From: Ophiobolus disseminans
Lineage: Eukaryota > Ascomycota > Dothideomycetes > Pleosporales > Phaeosphaeriaceae
DNA length: 64,000 bases
Assembly: GCA_010093685.1 (NCBI GenBank)
Contig: MU006232.1
Span: 225,017-289,016, forward strand
Direction of reading: 5' to 3'
The notes below the pieces were generated by a model. The model was not told the origin of the DNA. It saw only the letters and a program-made list of their open reading frames with translations, and did no database searches. Positions 53,026 to 62,498 of the stretch are shown here, piece after piece; the stretch's first letter is position 1, and each line of letters opens with the position of its first letter. The position numbers and the translations under genes were made by a program.

Positions 53026-54662
53026 ATGGAGAAGCGCGATTATGCGGTACGTTCAGGCATCGCAACTGCAGGACCGAGTTGACTCTCCCCAGGCTGCGGT
53101 TGCGGCGCTGAACACGCTGCAATCCAACTTCGCCATAGTCGATGCGATACGGAAGTCTGGCCGAGGCATGAACAAGCAGGCTATTCCGGAGATGATTGAG
53201 TGGTGTCATAAGATTGGCTACGAGGTGTGCGGCTCCCGACCTCTTTAGGACGGAGCATGGCTGACATTGCCCACAGCCCTCAGAGTTTGACCACCTGAGG
53301 CCTATACATGTTGCCGGTACCAAAGGTAAAGGCTCCACGAGTGCCTTCATCTCCTCCATCCTGGCGCAGTACACATCGTCCAGCGGTCCCAACCCACCGA
53401 CGAAGATCGGCTTGTACACCTCCCCGCACCTACGCTTTGTACGCGAGCGCATACAAATCGACAATGTGCCTATTTCGGAAGAGCTGTTTGCAAAGTACTT
53501 TTTTGAAGTATGGGACAAGCTGGAAGCAGCGGCCACATCCCGCAATGCGCCGCATGACGCACCGACTAAGCCAGTTTACTTCAGATACTTGACCCTTATG
53601 GCACTACACGCGTATCTGAAAGAGGGAGTTGACTCGGCCGTCATTGAGTGTGGCATTGGTGGCGAGTTTGATAGCACGAACATCCTCACAAAGCCTACGG
53701 TCACAGCTGTAAGCAGTCTGGGCATCGACCATACAGCGATGCTTGGGTCTACACTGCCAGAGATCGCGTGGCACAAGGCTGGAATATTCAAGAAAGGAAG
53801 TGTTGCATTCACAGCACCTCAGAAGGAAGAGGCAATGACGGTTTTGCGAGAACGAGCAGCTGAGAAGGATACCAATCTTCATGTTATTGATATCCATCCT
53901 GCTCTTGCAGGTGACAAGATCAAGCTCGGCCTATCTGCCGAGTTCCAGAAAGCCAATGCTTCGTTGGCTATCGCAGCAGCAGCAGCGCATCTGCGAGCTC
54001 TCGGCCACTCGTCTGTCCCAGATCCCACAACCTCCGCGCATATCGAACTACCACCGGAATTTGTGCGTGGCTTGGAACAAGTGCGCTGGGCTGGGCGATG
54101 CGACGTTCGGCGCGAGAAGAACGTTGCATGGCATCTTGACGGGGGCCACACCCTAGAAAGCATAGAGGTGACCGGGCGGTGGTTCGCAGGTCAGATTGCT
54201 TCTGCCACCACTGCTGCACCGTCACAGTCTCAAGCTCCCCGGATCATGATTTTCAACCAACAGACCAGGGATGCGAACGCACTTGCGAAAGCGCTCTATG
54301 CTGCGCTTCAAAGCGGCATTACGTCTGGATCTACCTCACCGTTCACGCATGTCATTTTCACAACGAACCAGACTTTTAGCGAAGGCTATAAACCTGATCT
54401 TGTGTCAATGAACACCAACCAGCAAGATGTTGACACGCTTGCGGTGCAGAAAGCACTTGCGCGGACATGGTCAGATATCGACAGCGCAGCGCAGGTGCAT
54501 GTGCTGAAGACAATTGAAGAAGCAATCGGAACGGCAAGATCCGTGGCGCGCTCGTATGCGCAAGACGCAGGTGCAGACGCAGAAGTCATGGTACTGGTCA
54601 CAGGAAGCCTGCATCTGGTTGGCGGTGCTATTGAAGTTTTGGAGACTGATGCGTCGCGATGA
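53026..54662 (+). CDS. MET7: folylpolyglutamate synthase
   Basis: Three exons, 53026-53046, 53093-53224 and 53277-54662, give 512 residues. The first exon encodes only seven residues (MEKRDYA) and is supported by the family N-terminus that results, AAVAALNTLQSNFAIV. The ATP-binding loop is AGTKGKGS (64-71), with CxIGIGG-like ECGIGGEFDSTN and SSLGIDHTAMLG, then WHKAGIFKKG, and later WHLDGGHTLESI in the C-terminal domain. The enzyme adds glutamates to folates in cytosol and mitochondria, which retains them in the cell and makes them better cofactors for methionine, purine and thymidylate synthesis. No separate mitochondrial presequence is evident from this start; an upstream in-frame start is not seen. 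Confidence 0.93.
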
Positions 54663-55357
54663 GAACGATACCCATAAAACGATCGTAGTTACGTCCCAAT
54701 ATGCGCTTCAACATGCGCTAGATATACGAACGCCCGAACATACGTCCGCTATGTGTGATGCTGATGCTTGTCCTGCACACAATGGATATCTCGTGATCCA
54801 TGGATAAGCGAACAGTGCTTATCGCCAAGCCATGTTGTCAGACTTTGGAGAATCACCTCGTTTGCACTGAATCAGCAAAACACCAGAATAGGGCCTATCA
54901 TCAAAGCACAATCCTACCTGCCGAATGTCCTCATTTGTTGCCTGACTGTCAGGTTGTTAACCGCAGGTCGTTGCTGCAGGGCACCACGTAAATCGATCGA
55001 GATGCCGAAATTTCCGGAACGCCGCACGCATCTCCAAGTTGCCCAGCTCTTGGGTCGCTGTAATTTGCAGTAGTCGCGCTGGATGTTGTGTTTGAAGAAC
55101 TAGTGGACGAAAAGCCGAGGATCGTAGGTCAGCGGATCGGGAGTTTCCGCGTGGCGCAAGACTGGGCAAAGCCGGGGTACCTCACGCCCACGGATGTAGT
55201 CTTGCCGGTCGACCACTCCTCTTCGATCGACATTGTCATATAATTCGTGATCCCCTCGCACACTACTCACGTCATCTTTCGCACTACTTCGCACACTTCA
55301 ACGTCACTTACACGGACTGTTGCCTGGAACGGAATTTTCTGCCATCACACGAGAACA
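54663..55357. other. promoter of first ZIP gene
   Basis: About 700 bp between two plus-strand genes. I saw no CAAGGT-type zinc-response core here. No gene is supported. Confidence 0.4.
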
Positions 55358-57132
55358 ATGAACTGCCCGTCCAGGAACGATGACGTCCTGGAGAACCCGG
55401 GATGGAACCAGAATCCTCCGAAATTTGCCGCAGATTTGACGACGTGTGAGGATCTGAATGGAATCGCGAATGCCCGAGAGCTAGGCGATGCAGATCGCTT
55501 GTGCAGCGGAGCTCGAGGTTTGCGGCACTGCGAACTGGAAGACAAGAATATCGAAGAGATGAAGAAACGGCCACCGACGGTTGGGAAGGGTGTCAAAGGG
55601 TCCTTCCAAGGTACGGATTAATTCGTCGAGGATCGATTACCCATACTAACGCTGTCGCAGGACCTTGCACCCGAACAACCACACCTGCGAGTAATGAGCA
55701 CCAAGTCGGTCTCATCAAGAGCTGGGCGACTTGGCTATCGTCCGTCCTGGCTATTTCATTGTTGATCTCTTTCATGAGCGGAAATATGCCCACGTTCCGC
55801 TTCACAAATAGTAAGATACCACAAGCAGCCACTGGGGCTGAACGCCTCTCGGATTAATCATGATGAGTTCTTTTCCGCTGACCTGCTGCAGATGACAGTT
55901 CTACACACCGCCTCTCTAAGAGGAACGCATGCGAATCTGGCTCTGCTAAGCCAAATTATGACCTTCCATTCCACGTCGGCGGTCTCTTCATCATTTTGGT
56001 TGTATCTTCGACCGCTTGTGCTTTCCCCATTCTTGTCATCAAGTTTCCGCGCCTTCGCATTCCGCCCACCTTCCTGTTTGGTGCTAAACACTTCGGCACC
56101 GGCGTCCTGATCGCTACTGCCTTTGTGCACTTGCTGCCGACAGCCTTCTTGTCGCTCGGCAATCCATGTCTATCGAAATTTTGGACGGATAGTTACCAGG
56201 CTATGCCTGGCGCCATCATGTTGGCTAGTATCTTCTTCGTTACAATCATCGAAATGGTTTTCTCTCCTGCTCAGCATGTATGTGGAGGCAACGAAGGAGT
56301 AACTGCCGTGTCCCGTCCCACAAAAGAGCGGAAACAGCAGAATGAGAAGGTCAAAGAACAACCTGCTCCGCCTTCCATTCCAGGATCAATTCGCCGGACA
56401 TACTCTGAGGGCAGCATGCAGGTCCGCGAAATCGGGCCTCTTCGTGGTAGAAACACCAGCATTAGTCGCACCTTACTACGTTATCGTGAAGAAGGCCAGC
56501 GACTTGATGCGATAGACTCAGCTGGATCGGAGACCTCGGAAACGCCTGACGTAGATCCCAAGCTTGATCCCAACGAATCGGCTATCGAAGATGATGTCGA
56601 AAACAACCAGCACACTCATGTGCTGACGCCTGAGCAAGTGCACAAGAAGGCCATCATGCAGTGCTTTCTCCTGGAAATGGGAATTCTGTTTCATAGCATC
56701 TTCATTGGCATGTCGCTCGCTGTCGCTGTGGGTAACGACTTCATTGTCTTGCTCATCGCCATCGTGTTCCACCAAACCTTCGAAGGTCTAGCTCTTGGAG
56801 TGCGCATCGCCGACATCAAGTGGCCAGCACGTTCTCTGCAGCCGTGGCTCATGGCGGTGGCGTACGGCTGCACCACGCCTCTTGGAATGGCGATCGGAAT
56901 CGCGACACACACACTCTATAGCCCCAACTCTGAGATTGGTCTTCTCGTTGTTGGTATCATGAACGCCATTTCCGCTGGCTTTCTCGTGTTTGCCTCGCTC
57001 GTTGAGCTGATGTCGGAAGACTTCCTTAGCGATCAGAGTTGGCAGATACTGAGGGGCAAGAAGAGGGTCGTGGCCTGTCTGTTGGTATTTGCAGGTGCAT
57101 TCTTGATGAGTCTTGTGGGTGCTTGGGCTTAG
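55358..57132 (+). CDS. ZIP-family metal transporter with extended N-terminus
   Basis: Three exons, 55358-55610, 55661-55810 and 55892-57132, give 547 residues. The first 150 residues are unusual for ZIPs: a polar part with several cysteines, a Lys-rich stretch, and one hydrophobic segment (WLSSVLAISLLISFMSG). The transporter core begins with FHVGGLFIILVVSSTACAFP. TM2-TM3 have FGTGVLIATAFVHLLPTA; a long variable loop ends NNQHTHVLTPEQVHKKA; then FHSIFIGMSLAV and HQTFEGLALGVR hold the paired His and Glu of the metal-binding site. It should import zinc or iron across the plasma membrane or release it from a vesicle. The long N-terminus and central loop resemble the low-affinity Zrt2/ZrfA side of the family. 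A second ZIP gene follows in the same direction. Confidence 0.9.
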
Positions 57133-58138
57133 GTTGTAAGCTAGAGGCGGGTGCTTATCGATGGCAAGAAGACAGCACCTCCAGATCAAAATTGCAAGGG
57201 CGCGAGCCACTGTTAATACGACTCTGGACGATTGTCGGCAAATCACCTCATCGATAGACCCCAAAGATACCTTGCAAGTGGTACATTCACGGATGGTCTG
57301 TCGCCAGAGGCTACGTGGTTAAGTGCACAGCCTATAGTCTGTGTTAGTAGGATCAAGAGTCACGAGGCCATGTACGTATGATCCTTTGTGTACATACAAT
57401 ACAATCAAAAGACGTCAGGTTTCCATTTTGATCGTGACAGTGACCTGGACAGCATCAACGTGGTGGTGCTTGCCACATCCAGTAACCACACCTTCCTGCT
57501 GACAAAGCGCAGCTCCCCGGTTCTGATTCGCTGGCAGCCACTTCCTCTCCACAACGAGAGTCGCACCAAGACAACACAACATCCATGGTGTTCGCGCAAC
57601 AAACTCGAATTACACAATCCTTCTGGCAGCAAACAGCACGCCTTGCAACATGTCGGCCTTATCTCCAGCCGCGCCCACTCGACTAATGCATGACGAGGAT
57701 TCTGCTTAGCGCGACATCAGGGTGCTCCGCGCTGGGGATCGCGTTTTTTTGCAGCCGTGGAGGACTCAAGCCTCGACAAGCAACTCGAAGGACCCGCTGA
57801 GCAGACATCAGGGTGCTTTTAAACCGTCTCATCCTCGCTCATACACATATAAAGCAGCTCCCAAGCTTTCCAAGATTCCATCGACACGCTTAACTTGATC
57901 CACCCGGTCGGTACACCTGCGTCACGGCACTCTGCATACGCGGTCCTCGCCCACGGATCTGGTTCTCTGTCACAGCCAGTAACGCGGATTTGGGTACTAC
58001 TGCAGGGATCGTTCACGGCCTAGCAATAGTTGACCACAAATACTCGACCTCCTCACATCGACCCCGCGTGAACCCTCGTTCTATTCATTTGGTTGTTTGG
58101 TAATCGACCGGTCGTTTTCGCCATCCATAATCCCCATC
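57133..58138. promoter_or_regulatory. upstream region of second ZIP gene with direct repeat
   Basis: About 1 kb. A 14-base exact direct repeat GACATCAGGGTGCT occurs at 57713-57726 and 57804-57817, 91 bases apart, about 320-430 bp before the ATG. ACCTTG at 57269-57274 matches, on the minus strand, the CAAGGT core reported for zinc-responsive regulators in Aspergillus, but one hexamer is weak evidence. Confidence 0.45.
57713..57817 (+). repeat. 14-base exact direct repeat pair in ZIP promoter
   Basis: GACATCAGGGTGCT at 57713-57726 and at 57804-57817. The flanks differ, so the conservation is limited to the 14 bases, as expected of a binding site rather than a recent duplication. Confidence 0.75.
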
Positions 58139-59409
58139 ATGGAAGCTGCTGCTATGGAAGTGGCACGCCTTGTGCTACGTCAGGACGCCGGTGCAGAGAC
58201 ACTACCCGAGGAGCCTGTGGTGTGCAGCGGAGCCAACGACTACGACGGCCGCATGGGCATCAGGATATCGGCCATCTTCGTCATCTTGGTGGGATCGACC
58301 TTTGGTAAGTCGTCTCTACCGATCCCTACGCTACTGGATGGATACTTCCATGGCACTTGATCACGCACTGACAGACGCAGGCGCCGTCTTCCCAACATTC
58401 GCAAAGCGAAGCAACTCAGCGCTGGTGCCATCATGGGTCTTCTTCGTCGCAAAGTACTTTGGCTCAGGCGTCATTGTCGCCACGGCCTTCATCCATCTCC
58501 TCGCGCCCGCGCATGAGGCTCTGACTAATGAATGCTTGACTGGTGTCATCACCAAGTACCCCTGGGTCGAGGGCATCGTCCTCATGACCATATTCGCAAT
58601 GTTCTTCCTCGAGCTGATGGTCATGCGGTACGGCAACTTTGGCGGCGATCACGATCACGCACATGGCGATGGACACAGCCACACTACCCTCCCTACCGGA
58701 AGTGACGAGCTGAGCCTCGAGGAACGTAAGAGAGCTCCTCGGGACATCGATGTACATGGCCCCAGCCCGCATGCCCCCGGCGAAGACCATCTCGGCCACC
58801 GTCACGACCATGTCGCGAACTCTGAACTGGGACCGAACTGGGAGTCGCAACACATCATCCCTGAGACGTACTCTGCTCAGTTGACCGCTGTCTTCATCCT
58901 CGAATTTGGCGTCATCTTTCACTCCATCTTCATCGGTCTGACACTCGCTGTTGCCGGCGACGAGTTCATCACACTCTACATCGTCCTCGTTTTCCACCAA
59001 ACATTCGAAGGTCTCGGTCTCGGCGCACGTCTCGCGGAGGTCCCATGGCCAAAGTCGAAGCGATGGACTCCTTACCTATGTGGTCTGGGCTACGGTATTT
59101 CAACACCCATCGCTATTGCCGTCGGTCTCGGTGTACGAGAGAGCTTTGCGCCCGAGGGCCAGACTACACTTCTTGTCAACGGCGTGTTTGATTCCATTTC
59201 AGCTGGTATTCTCATCTACACTGGCTTGATCGAGCTTATGGCGCATGAGTTTATGTTCAGCCCGTATATGCAAAAGGGCCCTGTTAATAGGACGCTGTAT
59301 GCGTTTTCGTTGATGATGACTGGTGCTGGTAAGTTTCATCTCTCCCTGGTGGTTTTTACGTTGCTAATAAGTCGCAGGTCTTATGGCGCTGCTTGGCTAC
59401 TGGGCTTAG
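58139..59409 (+). CDS. ZIP-family zinc transporter, Zrt1/ZrfB type
   Basis: Three exons, 58139-58304, 58381-59328 and 59378-59409, give 381 residues, a normal length. Splicing at both ends is supported by the resulting SAIFVILVGSTFGAVFP and by the C-terminus GLMALLGYWA, the usual ZIP end. TM segments carry KYFGSGVIVATAFIHLLAPA, VFILEFGVIFHSIFIGLTLA and VLVFHQTFEGLGLGARLAE; the His, Glu and His of the metal path are present. The loop between TM3 and TM4 is His-rich (GGDHDHAHGDGHSH, and DHLGHRHDHV), as in zinc-specific ZIPs. It likely imports zinc at the plasma membrane. It follows another ZIP gene in tandem, but the two differ in intron position and length, so they are not a recent copy. Confidence 0.94.
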
Positions 59410-60016
59410 TGATAGCAAGTGTTGATGCTCGGAAGCAGAGCGAGTCGAGCGATTTATTGTACATGGCATCAATCTTCCCGATACCCTTAGACGGTTTCTA
59501 GTATCCCGGCGTTCGCATTTATAATCTTCGTTACGCATCAAATGATACAAATGACTTCAATTTTTACATCCAGCATAATCGAGTGCGCAATATTGTGACA
59601 TTTAATTCTAAGTTGTGCTATACGATGCCATGGCAAACCATCAGGGGGTATCTCATAAAACTACACATGAAAGGGCACAGACAGCAGTTGTGAGCGCCCA
59701 AGTATTATCCACAAATTTTCCAAGATGCAGACGCTAGCCCAGGAGATCGGACAGTATGGTAGATCGCGGCCTTTGCATACATATGTACAGTAGTGTGCCT
59801 TGAGGGCGCAAGAAGTGAATGGCGGCCGTGGGTGACATAGGAAACGGTCGTGGGACGTTGAGATCACACTCAACGTGTGGTTCCGAATGCGCCGGTGTAT
59901 GCAAATGCAGCCGTGGACCCAAGAAGTGAAACAAAACGCCGGGGTAGAATGATGGGATCTTTGGGTATGTAGGTTTAGATGGAGGAAGGAAATGTAGCAA
60001 TGCGGTCGAGGCGAGA
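59410..60016. other. convergent 3' flanks
   Basis: About 600 bp between the second ZIP gene and the tail of the minus-strand disordered protein. No supported gene. Confidence 0.45.
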
Positions 60017-62098
60017 TTACAGCGGTGCCAGTGCCTCAATGGAGGCTTGCAGACGTTTTATGCGCTCCTCGAATGGCGAGCCGAGAGGCGATGATGTACC
60101 TGGTACATCAGGAGCGAGTAAGTCTTCTAAACCATCGACGTCCACGCCACTATCGCGATCGACGATCCGGTCTACGGCATTTGTGAAGAACGGCGAGTCG
60201 AGAGCATCCATGTCGTCGATTGCGCGATGGAGTGGACTCCAAGGGCTGAGAAGACCTTTAGACTCCTCAACTTGGGTGGTGTCGTGGTCATCCTCCACGA
60301 CCAGCACGCGGCCACCGAGTTTGATATCGCTGGGGCGGACTTGGTAGTCGAGGGCCTTTTGACCGTCTTTGATGAGCTGCTCAGTCCAGTTCATGCAGCG
60401 CCTCAGGCTTTGGTTCATTTTCTGGCTGTCCATCAACAGCTCGCGATGTTTCGACAGATCGAGCTCTAGGCGCTTTTCGTCTCCGAGGCGATGTGTCTCG
60501 TCCCGCTCAAGTTGGGCGGAGGGACTGAGTTGGCTCTCGTCAAAGTCTTCGTCGTCGCTTTCGGGGTACTCTTCTGCTGCTGGAAGCTCCATCTCCACTT
60601 CCACATCCACATCCACATCTTCCTCTTCCGACATGTCGGACAGGTCCCCTATATGGCTGGCGCCGAGGGCTGAGCCGGCGTCAAGTGGAGACCCAATTGT
60701 GTCCATAGAGTAGCGGGCTCTGCTCATGCGTCGGAACCGTCTGAGCTCGGCCTTTTGCTTGCGAACTTCCTTCTCGAGCCCGCGGTTGATAGCGAGCAGC
60801 GAAGAATTGCTAATTTCAAGATCGAGCACCTTTCTTTCTCGTCGGGCGTTTGCTGCAAGCTCGTTCATCGCCTCCAAAGCGCTCTGTACGGTCTTAGTTG
60901 GACTTGTCGAGCCTGGAGACAAGGGAGCGGAAAGTTCAGGTATTGGTGGAGACGATGCAGATACTGGACTGTTTGCGAAGGATCCATTGCTAGCCACACG
61001 ATTGTCTGTATGGAGAGGGCTAGGCGATTGAGCAGGTAGGTCGGTCGATGGCCCATTCTTAAGGTCTGCCACCGAGTCGATGGACGACATGCTAGCGCTT
61101 TTGCCATGGCTGCCCCTCATAGCATAAGACGCTGCGCTGGATCTCCTACTCGAGCGATCTGGTATTCCAGGGGCGGTAGGCCCAGGTGGATTCGACAAGC
61201 CAGAGGTTCGCGAGACGAGCGATGGGCGCATGACTTGAGAAGCACCCCTTCGGTAGGAGAGATGAGCCCACTCTTTTGTGGGCGATGGCGGTCGAAAGGC
61301 CGGGCTAGAGGCGAGGCTCGGGTTCAATGGCTCTGGTGATGTTGAGAGCGGGGACGGTGTGAGCTTGGATGCAGCCTTTGCTTCTGATATTGAGTCGGCG
61401 TGGAAGAATTTGCTCCCAACCTGAGACTTGCCCACAACCGATGTGGATGGCGCCGAAGATTCATGATTCCGGGCAGTATCGTCCTGCTTGCCGTCTGCAT
61501 AGAAGAATGCAGGTGCCTTCTTCTGAGACAGCATCTGCTCCTGGGGCCTCACGTCGCTGGCATGGAAGAACAGGGGAGAGGTTGGCTTTGGCGGGCCTGC
61601 ATCTGACGGCACGGGATTGTATATGTTGGACAGAGGCAGTCTGGGCTGAGCGCTGGTCTGACCGGGAATGCTGCGTGGTCGGACGCCGCCTATGGCATTT
61701 CTATTGCCATTGACCCCACTCCCTGCATAGCTCAGGCCCGGCTCTCTCTGGGGGAAGTCTATTGTGGAGGTTGGGCGGGAAGACGTCGGCGTGTTGATGG
61801 GCGTGCCGCTTGGCGTGGACGATGCGCTGTCGACGCCGACGCGAGACTTCCTCGAGGAGGAGCGCGGTGTGACATTGCTGTTGAGGAAGGCCTTGACCGG
61901 TGTCACGTCCTCGAAGACGGTGCTGTTCGCCCGTGGGGTGGTGGCAGTGCTGCCGCGGACATTGCGGCCTGGCTGCGCGCTGGTCGCAGCTGCTGTCGAG
62001 GGTGCGACGGCGAGTCTCGGTGTGAGGGGCGTCTTTGCAGTCCGGTTGCTCGCGAGCTTCGGCTTCAGGTTGTTCTGGGGAGTTTTGTCGATGGGCAT
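60017..62098 (-). CDS. large disordered protein with three FF(H/Y)A motifs and coiled coil
   Basis: An intronless 693-residue frame. Residues 1-390 are Ser/Pro/Thr-rich. Three short repeats stand out: PLFFHASD (176-182), PAFFYADG (197-203) and SKFFHADS (229-236). A coiled coil follows (LEAMNELAANARRERKVLDL to LEKEVRKQKAELRRFRRMSR, about 405-465), then a strongly acidic run of alternating Asp/Val/Glu (EEEDVDVDVEVEMEL), and a helical, apparently conserved part with RRCMNWTEQLIKDGQKALDYQV. The C-terminus ends FEERIKRLQASIEALAPL. I do not recognise it by name. The repeated Phe-Phe motif and many SP/TP sites suggest a phosphorylated scaffold with multivalent docking. It is divergent from the polymerase kappa gene across 400 bp. 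Confidence 0.7.
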   Translation of the reverse strand: MPIDKTPQNNLKPKLASNRTAKTPLTPRLAVAPSTAAATSAQPGRNVRGSTATTPRANSTVFEDVTPVKAFLNSNVTPRSSSRKSRVGVDSASSTPSGTPINTPTSSRPTSTIDFPQREPGLSYAGSGVNGNRNAIGGVRPRSIPGQTSAQPRLPLSNIYNPVPSDAGPPKPTSPLFFHASDVRPQEQMLSQKKAPAFFYADGKQDDTARNHESSAPSTSVVGKSQVGSKFFHADSISEAKAASKLTPSPLSTSPEPLNPSLASSPAFRPPSPTKEWAHLSYRRGASQVMRPSLVSRTSGLSNPPGPTAPGIPDRSSRRSSAASYAMRGSHGKSASMSSIDSVADLKNGPSTDLPAQSPSPLHTDNRVASNGSFANSPVSASSPPIPELSAPLSPGSTSPTKTVQSALEAMNELAANARRERKVLDLEISNSSLLAINRGLEKEVRKQKAELRRFRRMSRARYSMDTIGSPLDAGSALGASHIGDLSDMSEEEDVDVDVEVEMELPAAEEYPESDDEDFDESQLSPSAQLERDETHRLGDEKRLELDLSKHRELLMDSQKMNQSLRRCMNWTEQLIKDGQKALDYQVRPSDIKLGGRVLVVEDDHDTTQVEESKGLLSPWSPLHRAIDDMDALDSPFFTNAVDRIVDRDSGVDVDGLEDLLAPDVPGTSSPLGSPFEERIKRLQASIEALAPL

Positions 62099-62498
62099 CC
62101 TCCACGCTTGCTCCAGCTCTTATTTCGGGGGTGTTGGCGTGCGCAGAGGGCTCTCATGGCCCGAGGTGGTGGTTGAGGGCGGTGTTGACAGCGCTTGTTG
62201 ATGCTCGGCCACAACAATTATTTCGGAGTGTGCGTCGCCCCACGTTATGATGGCGGCGGGTGGTGAAGTATGGCGAACAAGTCCATAGCCGTGCAATAGA
62301 CAGTCGGGACTGAATGAGAGCGGATTGGGAGCTAGACGTCTGTTATGGGGTGGAATGACTGGCGGTGCGGAACGTGGAGCATCCCTGGTGCGCTTTCGGC
62401 AACTAGTCGGTTGAGGTTTGGCGTCGGGCGCGTCATTAACTTTCTGCGAGCCTCACGTCGCGTCGCCAGCGCCATCTAGCGGCTGACAAGATGGCACC
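62099..62498. promoter_or_regulatory. divergent promoter, disordered protein and polymerase kappa
   Basis: A 400-bp shared upstream region. A decoy ATG at 62491 (stop after three codons) lies eight bases before the chosen polymerase ATG at 62499 and could reduce its translation. Confidence 0.45.

Noticed and set aside
55358..59409. Recent tandem duplication of ZIP genes
   Set aside because: Intron positions, lengths and loop composition differ too much; they are old paralogues at most.
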